Of a stretch of DNA of 64,000 nucleotides, positions 1-8,442 are shown in pieces. The first letter of the stretch is position 1. Each line of letters begins with the position of its first letter. Origin of the DNA: Nisaea acidiphila (GTDB lineage Bacteria > Pseudomonadota > Alphaproteobacteria > Thalassobaculales > Thalassobaculaceae). The stretch covers positions 4,272,501 through 4,336,500 of the forward strand of contig NZ_CP102480.1 of assembly GCF_024662015.1 (NCBI RefSeq), read 5' to 3'. Below the pieces are notes generated by a model that was not told the DNA's origin, did no database searches, and worked only from the letters and a program-made list of their open reading frames with translations. A program made the position numbers and the translations under genes.

Positions 1-428
1 CGGGAACGCTTGAGACGGTGTTCCGGATCAATGCCGTCGGGCCCGCGTTGGTGGCCAAGCATTTCCTGCCGATGCTGCCGCGCACCGGAAAGAGCGTCTT
101 CGCCGCATTGTCCGCACGCGTCGGGAGCATTTCGGATAATCGGCTCGGCGGCTGGCATGCCTACAGGGCATCAAAGGCGGCACTGAACATGCTGATCCGC
201 AATTTCGCGATCGAACTCGCCCGGAAGGCGCCGGAGGCCGCCTGTGTCGGCCTGCATCCGGGAACCGTGGAGACAGAGCTCTCCGAGCCTTTCCGCAGCG
301 GCTTACCTGCCGGCCAATTGGTGTCGCCCGAACATGCGGCCGGCCGTCTTCTCGAAGTCATCGACAAGATCGGCGCGGAAGACAGCGGCGGCGTATTCGC
401 GTGGGATGGAGCACGGATCCCCGAATAA
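1..428 (+). CDS. Short-chain dehydrogenase/reductase, C-terminal part (5' end outside window)
   Basis: The reading frame is open from the first bases, so the N-terminal Rossmann half with the glycine-rich cofactor loop lies before the window. What remains shows the SDR core: an N-A-V-G-P stretch after strand 4, then the catalytic Y-x-x-x-K in WHAYRASKAAL, then the HPGTVETEL segment after strand 6 that closes over NAD(P). These make it a classical SDR, of the C-factor/CsgA-like kind often annotated only as SDR oxidoreductase. The first in-frame GTG at 18 is internal to the domain and is not the real start. The substrate cannot be read from this part. Confidence 0.85.
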   Translation, partial: GTLETVFRINAVGPALVAKHFLPMLPRTGKSVFAALSARVGSISDNRLGGWHAYRASKAALNMLIRNFAIELARKAPEAACVGLHPGTVETELSEPFRSGLPAGQLVSPEHAAGRLLEVIDKIGAEDSGGVFAWDGARIPE

Positions 429-718
429 GCGTTGAAGGCGCGACGTCTTTCCAGTGCCGTAAACTGATGGACGTCGGACGATCGGGACATGTCCCGCCAA
501 AGGCTCCATTCACGCCCGGACGGCCCGGACTTTGAGTGAGATTTATCCGCGCCGGTTCAATGCCTGAAGATCCGCGCTGCGGCATTTCGACACCGGCCTA
601 TATATCTGTCGGTGGGATCCTTCTGGTTAACCGCTTGGAAAGCATTTTCGAACACATTCGAGCGCGCTTGGCGGCCTTTCGTCCGCCTTCCGGAACCTCG
701 CAATAGAAAGTCTCGAAA

Positions 719-2434
719 ATGCGGATCAGTCAGAAAGTCACCGCGGCTGTCGGCGCCGTCGTCCTGCTTGTTGCGGGCCTTGCGATCTATACGCAGGTCG
801 TCATTAAGGAGATGGTTCCGGAAATCGAGGCGGAATTGTCGCACGGCAGAGAGCAAAAGGAGCATGTGTTCCCGCTTGCGGCGACCGTTCAGGACATCAA
901 GTTCCATGTTGTTCAGGTTCAGCAGTGGCTTACCGATATTTCAGCGACCCGGGGGCTGGACGGTCTGAATGACGGTTTCGATGTGGCTGCCGAACATGCC
1001 GCGCTCTTTCACCAAGCTGTGGCGGAAGCTAAGGCGCATGCAGAGGCGCTCGACCTGCGGGCGGAATTGCCATTGCTCGAAAAGGTCGAGGCGTCCTTTG
1101 AGCCTTACTACGAGGCAGGTCAGGCCATGGCCCGCGCCTATGTCGACGGCGGTCCCGAAGCGGGCAACAAAATGATGGGCGGCTTCGACAGTGCAGCCGA
1201 AGCGATGGCCGAAAGCGTCGACGCGGTAGCGGTGGCGCTGAACCGGCAGATCAATCAGCGTATCGATCGCACGGTCGCGCAGGCAGAGGAAATTCTTCGC
1301 AAGCAGGAGGTCATCGGTCAGACGATCCTCGTGCTTTCCGCCCTGTCTGCTTTGCTGGTGCTCGCCGTTGGGATCTATTTCCGGGTTTCCGCGCTTTCCA
1401 AGTTCGCGGAACTGGCTGGGGCCATGCGTGAGGTCGCGGAAGGCAATGTGGCACTCGACGTACCTTTCGTATCGCGCAATGACGAAGTCGGCGAGATGGC
1501 GACGAGTCTCGAATCCTTCCGCAAGAGCGAACTTGAGCGGCGCGATCTCGAAGAGCGCAATCGAGCGGCGGAAGTTGCCGCTAAGCAGGAGCGTGACGCG
1601 GCCGTTGATGCCATGGCCAAAACCGTCGAGAACGAGGCCGGCCATGCTTCCGAGACTGTGTCGAGCACCTCGGAGCGGCTCTTCAAGATCGCTCAGTCCA
1701 TGGCCGGCTCGGCAACGCATGTTCAGGACCGGGCGACCGCGGCCTCGGCTGCGGCCGAACAGTCGCTGGCGAGTTCAGAAGCTGTCGCCAGCTCCGCAAC
1801 CCAGCTTTTCAGCTCCATCAAGGAAATCTCAACGCTTGTCGCCGAAGCATCGGCGGTGACGAGCCAGGCGACGACGGAGGCCGGGCGATCGCGCCAGGTG
1901 ATCGGCGGCATGGCGGAAGCGGCCGGCAAGGTCTCCGACGTGGTAGGGCTGATTTCCGAGATTGCCGAACAGACCAACCTGCTGGCGCTGAACGCGACGA
2001 TCGAGGCGGCGCGTGCCGGAGAGGCGGGCAAGGGGTTCGCGGTCGTTGCCAGCGAGGTCAAGGCGCTTGCCAATCAGACTCAATCCGCCACTGGCGAGAT
2101 CACGACCCAGATCAACGAGATGCGCGCGATCACCGACGAAGCTGTTTCGGCCATCGAGAAGGTCCTCTCTGTGGTCGAGCGGATTGACGGCTCAAGCACA
2201 TCGATCTCCGCGGCGGTCGAGCAGCAGGAGGCAGCGACCGGCGAGATCGCCCGTACCGTCCAAAGCGCGGCCGAGGGCGCACGGGAAGTGACGCAACTGG
2301 CCGAAGATGTCTCGCGCGAGGCTCGCCAGGTTGACCAGGAAGCCAACGACGTCCGGGTGATCGTGGACTCGCTCTCGTCGGACATCACCGGGCTGCGCGA
2401 CGCCATCGTACGGGCTGTCCGCGCGGCGTCTTGA
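719..2434 (+). CDS. Membrane-bound methyl-accepting chemotaxis protein
   Basis: A 571-residue chemoreceptor with the standard layout. A first membrane helix lies at about residues 9-30, followed by a periplasmic sensor of about 165 residues with no recognised subfamily. A second helix lies near 198-222, then a HAMP segment at about 228-275 and a long cytoplasmic coiled-coil signalling domain to the end. The hairpin tip near 416-455 carries the hallmark [19 protein letters not shown], which contacts CheA and CheW. The start codon is ATG; the Shine-Dalgarno sequence is weak. The ligand is unknown. It converges on a PilZ gene, so swimming control and c-di-GMP readout sit side by side. Confidence 0.95.
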   Translation: MRISQKVTAAVGAVVLLVAGLAIYTQVVIKEMVPEIEAELSHGREQKEHVFPLAATVQDIKFHVVQVQQWLTDISATRGLDGLNDGFDVAAEHAALFHQAVAEAKAHAEALDLRAELPLLEKVEASFEPYYEAGQAMARAYVDGGPEAGNKMMGGFDSAAEAMAESVDAVAVALNRQINQRIDRTVAQAEEILRKQEVIGQTILVLSALSALLVLAVGIYFRVSALSKFAELAGAMREVAEGNVALDVPFVSRNDEVGEMATSLESFRKSELERRDLEERNRAAEVAAKQERDAAVDAMAKTVENEAGHASETVSSTSERLFKIAQSMAGSATHVQDRATAASAAAEQSLASSEAVASSATQLFSSIKEISTLVAEASAVTSQATTEAGRSRQVIGGMAEAAGKVSDVVGLISEIAEQTNLLALNATIEAARAGEAGKGFAVVASEVKALANQTQSATGEITTQINEMRAITDEAVSAIEKVLSVVERIDGSSTSISAAVEQQEAATGEIARTVQSAAEGAREVTQLAEDVSREARQVDQEANDVRVIVDSLSSDITGLRDAIVRAVRAAS

Positions 2435-2465
2435 ATCCGGAGGGGACACGCGCCGCCGGTCGAAT

Positions 2466-2852
2466 TCAGCTGTCGTAGTCGTAGATATACGGCAGGAAGA
2501 GGCGTGCGATGGAGGGGTGATTGAGGGCGAGGTGGCGAATATCGGTCTCGCCCGGATAGGTCTCCAGATGCAATCCGACGCTGCTGGTATCGACGATATT
2601 GATTTTGAGACCGGAAACTTCGCTTTGGATGGAGAGTTCGGCCGCTCCCCGGTAGCTGATCGGTTCCGCCGGAACGAACAGAAAGCCGACCAGAGACACA
2701 TTGACGATCTCGCCGGCGCATTTTGAGCCGTCCGGAAGAGACAGCTCGCCGTCTAGGTGGAAGACAACTCGGTCGAATGCACGGCGCTCATGCGCGTTCA
2801 TGTCACGTATCCAGCCTGTCTTGATTCCGCCCACTGTCGGCTTGTCGGTCAT
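2466..2852 (-). CDS. PilZ domain protein (c-di-GMP receptor)
   Basis: A single-domain protein of 128 residues. The c-di-GMP-binding signature is present in both parts: R-R-x-x-x-R in ERRAFDR near the N terminus and N-x-S-x-x-G in VNVSLVGF about 30 residues later. The rest fits the PilZ beta-barrel. The frame is open further upstream, to 2966, but I chose the ATG at 2852 because the peptide before it is low-complexity and the PilZ motifs begin about 20 residues after this Met. It is tail-to-tail with the chemoreceptor gene, 31 bases apart, and probably adjusts motility or surface behaviour. No effector domain is attached. Confidence 0.85.
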   Translation of the reverse strand: MTDKPTVGGIKTGWIRDMNAHERRAFDRVVFHLDGELSLPDGSKCAGEIVNVSLVGFLFVPAEPISYRGAAELSIQSEVSGLKINIVDTSSVGLHLETYPGETDIRHLALNHPSIARLFLPYIYDYDS

Positions 2853-3025
2853 TTCCGTCCCCGTGATTTGTCCGAGGTTTTCCACTAGCAAAGGAATAGC
2901 GTACCCTCGACGGGAACGGAATGGCCAATGGATTGGGCTGGCGGGCCAGTGCGTCAACCTGCGCAATTGTTTTCCGTTCCTGCGCCACCTATTTTGAAGA
3001 GCAAGTCACCTGAAGGAGCCTTGGC

Positions 3026-3361
3026 ATGGTTTTGAAATCTCCGATGCTGCGCTTTCTCTTCGGTCACGGTGTCATCGGCGGAGGTGCCGGTATCGCGATC
3101 GGCGCCGGGCTACTGTTCTTCGATGTCGCCGGTCTTACGACGCTCAGCATGAAATCGGAGCCGGTTTGGCTTGGGCCGTTCCTGCTTTGCTTCTCCTTCT
3201 TCGCCTCCTTCAGCGCACTTGCCATGGGCGCGGCGGTGATGAGCTTTGGCGGCGATAGCGGCGAAGATGACGGGGACGATACGACGACCCGCCACCGTCT
3301 CGTGCCGGCGCCGCAATCCTCCGGCGAGGCAGTCGAAGCACCGGTTCGGATCTCCAAGTAA
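3026..3361 (+). CDS. Small two-helix membrane protein of unknown function
   Basis: 111 residues. Two hydrophobic segments, at about residues 8-33 and 46-74, are followed by an acidic stretch rich in Asp and Gly and a polar tail, so it is probably an inner-membrane protein with a cytoplasmic C terminus. A good ribosome-binding sequence (GAAGGAG) lies about 8 bases before the ATG. I do not recognise a family. The next gene is on the other strand and ends 6 bases downstream. Confidence 0.7.
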   Translation: MVLKSPMLRFLFGHGVIGGGAGIAIGAGLLFFDVAGLTTLSMKSEPVWLGPFLLCFSFFASFSALAMGAAVMSFGGDSGEDDGDDTTTRHRLVPAPQSSGEAVEAPVRISK

Positions 3362-3367
3362 GCAGGA

Positions 3368-3928
3368 CTATTTCGGCAGCACTGCCTCTATCGCCTTCGT
3401 CATCTTTGCCGAGGAGGGAGAGGTGGTGGAGGCGAACCAGTCCACCGCCTTCCCGTCGGGGCCGATCAGGATCTTGTAGAAGTTCCAGCGCGGCTTCGAG
3501 AGCGGGCCGAGTTCATCCCCCGCCCATCGGTAGAACGGATGGGCATTGTCGCCCGAGACCTCCTGCTTCTCCGTCATCGGGAAATCGATGGCGAAACTCA
3601 CCTCGCAGAATTCCTTGATCTCCGCTTCCGTGCCGGGTTCCTGCGCACCGAAATCGTTCGATGGAACGCCGAGCACGACGAGACCTCGGTCGCGGTAGGT
3701 CTCCCAGAGTGTCTGCAGCCCGTCATACTGCTTCGTGAAACCGCAGAAGGATGCGGTGTTCACGACCAGCACTGCCTTGCCCGCGAACCCCTTCATCGGC
3801 AGCGGATCGCCCTCGATCGAGACGAAATCGAATTCGTGGGCGCCTGCTGCAAAGGCGCCGGGCGTCTGCATCACGAGGATAGCGGCCGCCAGTCCCACCG
3901 CGTAAAGGCTGTTTCGAAGTCGCTGCAT
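3368..3928 (-). CDS. Glutathione peroxidase family protein with signal peptide
   Basis: 186 residues. Residues 1-27 form a typical Sec signal peptide ending in AFA. The thioredoxin-like fold then carries the peroxidase triad: Cys in NTASFCGFT (in place of selenocysteine), Gln in NDFGAQEPG and Trp in RWNFYKILI. The family reduces hydroperoxides using glutathione or, more often in Cys-type bacterial members, thioredoxin. Export to the periplasm is unusual because most bacterial members are cytoplasmic, so the electron donor there is open. The ATG at 3928 gives the complete signal peptide. Confidence 0.9.
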   Translation of the reverse strand: MQRLRNSLYAVGLAAAILVMQTPGAFAAGAHEFDFVSIEGDPLPMKGFAGKAVLVVNTASFCGFTKQYDGLQTLWETYRDRGLVVLGVPSNDFGAQEPGTEAEIKEFCEVSFAIDFPMTEKQEVSGDNAHPFYRWAGDELGPLSKPRWNFYKILIGPDGKAVDWFASTTSPSSAKMTKAIEAVLPK

Positions 3929-3983
3929 GTCGATTGCCTCCTGTAACCGCTTCTACGCGGCGGGAGCCCTGTCGGATCTGTGC

Positions 3984-4892
3984 TCATGTCGTGAGCAGCA
4001 GCACGAAGATTCCGGCAATGACGAGTGCGATGCCTGTCAGCTCCATCCGGCTGCTCTTTTCCTTGAAGAAGAGATAGGAGGCGGCGAAGGTGAAGACGAG
4101 TTCGATCTGTCCGAGGGCGCGGACATAGGCCGCGTTCTGGATCGTCATCGCGGTGAACCAGCAGGCTGACGCCGCCATGCCGCTGAGGCCGACCAAGGCC
4201 GCGACTTTCCAGTTGCGCAGCACCGCGCCGATCTGACCCGGCTCGCGCACCCGCATGTAGCTCGCCATGGCGACGGTCTGCATGATGGTGACACAGGCCA
4301 GCGTGAAACCCGCCTGGATCAGGAAGCCCTCTCCGCCGAGGGAAAGGGAGGCGGCGCGATAGGAGACCGCCGAAACCCCGAAACAGGCGCCGGAGGCGAG
4401 ACCGATCAGGGCCGGCTTGCTGGTCAGCGAAAGCGCGATCCCCTTTATGCCCCGTCCTTGTTTTGCGGCCGAGATCGCGAGCACGCCGATAAAGCTGATC
4501 AGGATCGCGATCATCGCACCTGCGGTCAGGGGATCGCCGAGAATGACGATTCCGAAGATCGCAGCCTGTACTGTCTCGGTCTTTGAATAGGTCGTTCCGA
4601 CGGCGAAGTTCCGGAAGGCGAAGAGATAGACCAGCAGGGCTGTGGCGGCGATCTGGGCGCCGCCGCCAATGGCGGCATAGATCCAGAAAGCCGGTTGCGG
4701 TTCCGGCATGGTCAGGCCGATGACGTCGTGCAGGAACCAGACATAGAGCCAGGCCGGGAGCACGGCGTAAAAGAAGCGGACGAAGGTCGCGCCGGAGGTG
4801 CTCAGTTTCGACGTCAGATGTTTCTGCAAGGCAGAGCGGAGATTCTGACAGAAGGCCGCCGCGATGGTGATCGGAACCCAGAGTTCGAACAT
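3984..4892 (-). CDS. EamA/DMT-family transporter
   Basis: 302 residues, almost entirely hydrophobic, with about ten predicted membrane helices in two related halves, the usual drug/metabolite transporter build. Conserved features include the second-half stretch that starts ALVGLSGMAASACWF and ends in a short helix before the C terminus. It sits directly downstream of the enolase-superfamily gene on the same strand, 37 bases away, so it may import or export that enzyme's substrate or product. The substrate cannot be read from sequence. Confidence 0.85.
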   Translation of the reverse strand: MFELWVPITIAAAFCQNLRSALQKHLTSKLSTSGATFVRFFYAVLPAWLYVWFLHDVIGLTMPEPQPAFWIYAAIGGGAQIAATALLVYLFAFRNFAVGTTYSKTETVQAAIFGIVILGDPLTAGAMIAILISFIGVLAISAAKQGRGIKGIALSLTSKPALIGLASGACFGVSAVSYRAASLSLGGEGFLIQAGFTLACVTIMQTVAMASYMRVREPGQIGAVLRNWKVAALVGLSGMAASACWFTAMTIQNAAYVRALGQIELVFTFAASYLFFKEKSSRMELTGIALVIAGIFVLLLTT

Positions 4893-4929
4893 TATAATTC
4901 CATTTTATACATGTAGTTACGCAGCGATC

Positions 4930-6132
4930 TTAAAGTGCGCTCCGGCGAATGTGGCAGTCGGGGCGTTTCAGGATATCCGGCTGCAGGCTGAGCCCGTGGC
5001 CGGCGCCTTCGGGGGCGCGAATCATGCCGTTCTCGACCGGTGGGAGCTGGGTGACGAGCGTTCCGTACCAGCCGTAATAGAACGCCCGGACCATCTCCTG
5101 GATGAAGCAGTTCGTGGTGTGCAGCGCGAGGTGGGTCGAGGTCGCCAGCACCACCGGTCCGGTGCAGTCGTGGAAGGCGACCGGTACGTGCCAGGCATCG
5201 GCCATGGCGGCCATCTTGCGCGCTTCCGAAACACCGCCGCCCCAGGCGATGTCGGTGATGATCAGGCTGAGAGATTCCATCTCCAGCAGCTGGCGGTAAT
5301 CTGCCCGCCCGCCGCGGGTCTCGCCGACGGCGATCGGCGCGGCGGTCGCGCGGGCGACCTCGTCGAGGCTGGAGAGATGGTCCATGAAGACGGGATCTTC
5401 GACCCAGAGCGGGTCGATGCTCTCCAGCGCGCGGCAGACCTTGATCGCGGTCGGCCGGTCCCACATGGAATGGAGCTCGGCCATGATGTCCATGCGGTCG
5501 CCGTGCTTCTCGCGGATCTTCTCGAACGGCGCCATGGCGGTTGCGAGATCCCGCGGAGAGATGTAGTGGCCGCTGGTCGCCTCGGCAGCGTAGTCGAACG
5601 GCCAGATCTTCATCGCTGTGATGCCCATATCGAGCAGGCTCGCGGCAAGTTCGTCGGCGCGGTTCAGGAAGGCGTTTAGATCCTCGTAGCCGTCACTGGA
5701 AACATCGAGTCCGAAATTATCCGTGCCCTGAGTCGGACGGTTCTGCACATAGCGGGTTCCGGCGCAGGTATTGTAGACGCGGATGCTGTCGCGCACCGCG
5801 CCGCCGAGCGCCTGGTGCAGCGGCATGTCCTTGCTCTTGGCGAAGAGATCCCAGAGCGCGATATCGACGGCGGAACGGCCGCGCATTTCCGCCCCGGCAC
5901 CGCTGAAGCCGACATAGCCGGTAAGGTGGCGCTGATGCTGTTCGATCCGGTGCGGGTCCTTGCCGAGCAGGTAGGGCGCGATGATGTCGTGGATATGGGC
6001 TTCGGCCGCACCGGGCCCATAGAAGGTCTCGCCGAGCCCGTCCGATCCGTCGTCCGCGATCACGCGGACCCAGAGCAGGTTCGGGAATTCCTCGACGCGG
6101 ATGGTTTCGATCGCGGAGACTTTGGCCGCCAT
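4930..6132 (-). CDS. Mandelate racemase/muconate lactonizing enzyme family protein
   Basis: 400 residues, enolase superfamily. The N-terminal capping domain is followed by the barrel with three acidic Mg ligands, visible as Glu in IMAELHSMW, Glu in LWVEDPV and Glu in VGETRGG. A Lys follows the second strand in AMKIWPFD. A His in AFHDCTGP and an Asp in IITDIAWGGG could form the Asp-His dyad of the mandelate racemase group. Members abstract a proton alpha to a carboxylate and most are sugar-acid dehydratases. The LHTTNCFIQE tail segment resembles galactonate-dehydratase-like members. The substrate is not known. It is probably co-transcribed with the EamA transporter. Confidence 0.88.
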   Translation of the reverse strand: MAAKVSAIETIRVEEFPNLLWVRVIADDGSDGLGETFYGPGAAEAHIHDIIAPYLLGKDPHRIEQHQRHLTGYVGFSGAGAEMRGRSAVDIALWDLFAKSKDMPLHQALGGAVRDSIRVYNTCAGTRYVQNRPTQGTDNFGLDVSSDGYEDLNAFLNRADELAASLLDMGITAMKIWPFDYAAEATSGHYISPRDLATAMAPFEKIREKHGDRMDIMAELHSMWDRPTAIKVCRALESIDPLWVEDPVFMDHLSSLDEVARATAAPIAVGETRGGRADYRQLLEMESLSLIITDIAWGGGVSEARKMAAMADAWHVPVAFHDCTGPVVLATSTHLALHTTNCFIQEMVRAFYYGWYGTLVTQLPPVENGMIRAPEGAGHGLSLQPDILKRPDCHIRRSAL

Positions 6133-6258
6133 TGTTTCCCCCCTCGGCAGGTCACCGATCCGGAGATATTGGCGGGAAGCGGCGCCGGACGCCAGATGGC
6201 GCGGGGAACAAAGAAGATTATCTCAGTGCACCAATCCGCGGCCGCTACGGAAAGCGCG

Positions 6259-7497
6259 TCAGTCGTAGCTGCGCGCGTCCTCGATGACCTTGCCGTCATT
6301 CGCGAGGCTGCCCTCGGCGACCAGTTCGACGGATCCGCGCAGCTTGGTCACGGCCTGCAGACTGGCCGCGACAGCCTCGGCGAGTGCATTGCCGCTCTCT
6401 CTGGTTTCGCAATGCAGGGTCATCACGTCGTCGCCGGTGCGGCCGGTGACGACGAGACGGGCCTTCGTCACTTCCGGATGGCGCTTCGCCACCTCGGCGA
6501 CCTGGCCCGGATGGACGAACATGCCCTTGATTTTGGTCGTCTGGTCCGCGCGTCCCATCCAGCCCTTGATGCGCTGGTTGGTGCGCCCGCAGGGGCTGGC
6601 GCCGGCCAGCACGGCCGACATGTCGCCGGTGCCGAAGCGGATCAGCGGGTAGTTCGGGTTGAGCGTGGTGACGACGATCTCGCCGACCTCGCCTTCCGCG
6701 ACCGGGTCTCCGGTGCCGGGGCGGACGATCTCCACGATCACGCCCTCGTCGAGGATCATGCCTTCGAGCGCCGGGCTCTCGTAGGCGACGAGGCCGAGAT
6801 CGGCGGTGCCGTAGCATTGCAGCACGTCGCAACCGAGTTCGGAGATTTCCTTGCGCAGGCTCGGGGGCAGGGCCTCGCCGCCGACGAGGCCTTTCTTCAG
6901 GCTGCTCACATCGGCGCCGGTTTCGCGGGCCTTTTCCAGAATGATCTTGAGGAAGCTCGGCGTGCCGCCGTAGCCGGTGGTCTTCAACTCGGCCGCCGCC
7001 TGAACCTGCATCTCGGTATTGCCGACGCCGCCCGGAAACACCGCGCAGCCGATCGCGCGGGCCGCGCTGTCGACCATCATGCCGGCCGGGGTGAGGTGGT
7101 AGGAAAAGCAGTTATGGACGATGTCGCCCTTGCGGAAGCCCGCAGCGAAGAGCGAGCGGGCGAACCGCCAGGGGTCGGCCTCCAGTGCCTCCGCATCGTA
7201 GATTGGGCCGGGGGACATGTAGACGCGCCCGAGCGCACTCGGCGCAACCGCATTCATGCCGCCGAACGGCGGGGTCTTCTTCTGCAGTTCCAGCAGGTCG
7301 CCCTTGCGGGTGACAGGCAGGGAGGCCAGCGTCTCGCGGCTAACGACCGAGCCGGCATCCACATCGCCGAGCAGCGCGCCGTAATAAGCGGTGTTCGCTT
7401 TGGCGTGTTCGATCTGTTTCGAGAGCGCGGCCATGAGCGTGCTTTCACGCTCGTCCGCACTGCGGGTTTCGAGCCCGTCGTAGAATTCGCCGCTCAT
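6259..7497 (-). CDS. PaaK-type phenylacetate-CoA ligase family protein
   Basis: 412 residues, adenylate-forming enzyme. The AMP-binding segment YGTADLG stands where PaaK proteins have YG-S/T-E. RFGTGDMSAVL holds the Asp that binds the ribose, and GRADQTTKIKG marks the C-terminal lid hinge. PaaK-like enzymes make aryl- or acyl-CoA from acid, ATP and CoA. The frame stays open upstream to 7890 as a shadow of the next gene; I chose the ATG at 7497 because the family N terminus begins there. It is the last gene of the LIV-transporter operon, pointing to CoA activation of the imported acid. The actual acid is unknown. Confidence 0.85.
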   Translation of the reverse strand: MSGEFYDGLETRSADERESTLMAALSKQIEHAKANTAYYGALLGDVDAGSVVSRETLASLPVTRKGDLLELQKKTPPFGGMNAVAPSALGRVYMSPGPIYDAEALEADPWRFARSLFAAGFRKGDIVHNCFSYHLTPAGMMVDSAARAIGCAVFPGGVGNTEMQVQAAAELKTTGYGGTPSFLKIILEKARETGADVSSLKKGLVGGEALPPSLRKEISELGCDVLQCYGTADLGLVAYESPALEGMILDEGVIVEIVRPGTGDPVAEGEVGEIVVTTLNPNYPLIRFGTGDMSAVLAGASPCGRTNQRIKGWMGRADQTTKIKGMFVHPGQVAEVAKRHPEVTKARLVVTGRTGDDVMTLHCETRESGNALAEAVAASLQAVTKLRGSVELVAEGSLANDGKVIEDARSYD

Positions 7498-7541
7498 GGG
7501 GTGCCGGTCCCTGTTTGCTCTGGTTGTCTGTCGCCGTTGTC

Positions 7542-8375
7542 TCAGCCGAGCCAGCGCTTGCGGCGCCGGTAATGCTTCACGTCGCGGAAGCTCTTGCGCC
7601 CGCTGGAGCTGAGGCCGAGATAGAACTCCTTCACATCCTCGTTGGAGCGCAGCATCTCTGCATCGCCTTCCATGACGACGCGTCCGCTCTCCAGGATATA
7701 GCCGTACTTGGCATAGCGCAGGGCCACGTTGGTGTTCTGTTCGGCCAGCAGGATGGAGACGCCTTCCTGCTCGTTGATCTTCTTCACGATCTCGAAGATT
7801 TGCTCGACCAGCTGCGGGGCGAGGCCCATGGAGGGCTCGTCCAGCAGGATGGTCTTCGGCCGGCTCATCAGGGCGCGCCCGATGGCGCACATCTGCTGCT
7901 CGCCGCCCGATGTGTAGCCTGCAAGGCTGTTGCGGCGCTCGCGCAGGCGCGGGAAATAGGTGTAGACCATCTCCAGATCCTGGGAGATGCCCACCCGGTC
8001 GCCGCCGCGCGTGAAGGCGCCGGTCATCAGGTTTTCCTCGACGGTCAGATGCTCGAAGCAGTGGCGGCCTTCCATCACCTGGATGACGCCTTTCTCGACG
8101 AGGGCATGCGGGGTCATCGCCTGAATCGGCTGCCCCTCGAAATCGATGGTGCCTTTCGTGACCTCGCCGCGTTCGGATTTCAGCAGGTTCGAAATGGCTT
8201 TCAGGGTCGTCGTCTTGCCGGCGCCGTTGCCGCCGAGCAGGGCGACGATGCCGCCGCGCGGCACTTCGAGCGAGACGCCTTTCAGGACGAGAATCACGTG
8301 GTCATAGATGACCTCGATGTTATTGACGCTGAGGATCGGCTGTTCCGCCCGGGGATCCTGTTCGGCTGCGCTCAC
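7542..8375 (-). CDS. LivF-type branched-chain ABC transporter ATP-binding protein
   Basis: 277 residues. Walker A is GGNGAGKTT, the ABC signature is YTSGGEQQM and Walker B is ILLDEPSMGL followed by the H-loop region; all are intact. It is the LivF-like partner of the LivG-like ATPase at 11930. The start is GTG at 8375, preceded at 8 bases by GGAGG. The C terminus carries a basic tail (YRRRKRWLG) that is longer than in E. coli LivF. Its gene lies behind a strong hairpin that separates it from the binding-protein gene. Confidence 0.93.
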   Translation of the reverse strand: MSAAEQDPRAEQPILSVNNIEVIYDHVILVLKGVSLEVPRGGIVALLGGNGAGKTTTLKAISNLLKSERGEVTKGTIDFEGQPIQAMTPHALVEKGVIQVMEGRHCFEHLTVEENLMTGAFTRGGDRVGISQDLEMVYTYFPRLRERRNSLAGYTSGGEQQMCAIGRALMSRPKTILLDEPSMGLAPQLVEQIFEIVKKINEQEGVSILLAEQNTNVALRYAKYGYILESGRVVMEGDAEMLRSNEDVKEFYLGLSSSGRKSFRDVKHYRRRKRWLG

Positions 8376-8399
8376 GTCTCATGCCTCCAGTTGGGGAGA

Positions 8400-8427
8400 G
8401 AACGGCGCCGGTTGCCCGGCGCCGTTC
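8400..8427 (-). terminator. Stem-loop between binding-protein gene and livF-type gene
   Basis: A perfect 12-bp inverted repeat, GAACGGCGCCGG with its complement around a TTGC loop, lies between the stop of the substrate-binding protein gene and the start of the ATPase gene. There is no clear T-run on the minus strand, so I infer an mRNA-stabilising or attenuating hairpin and not a full terminator. Such hairpins commonly raise binding-protein levels above those of the ATPases. Confidence 0.65.
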
Positions 8428-8442
8428 AGGGTCAGGTCACAC

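Noticed and set aside
429-718. Possible small gene between the SDR end and the chemoreceptor
   Set aside because: Frames there are short, overlap the chemoreceptor start and lack a ribosome-binding sequence; I see only a promoter region.
5815-7572. A 585-codon plus-strand frame, and similar long frames at 8308-9765, 18291-19982, 20215-22080 and 38849-41029
   Set aside because: All oppose genes with intact catalytic motifs; long antisense frames are expected at this GC content.
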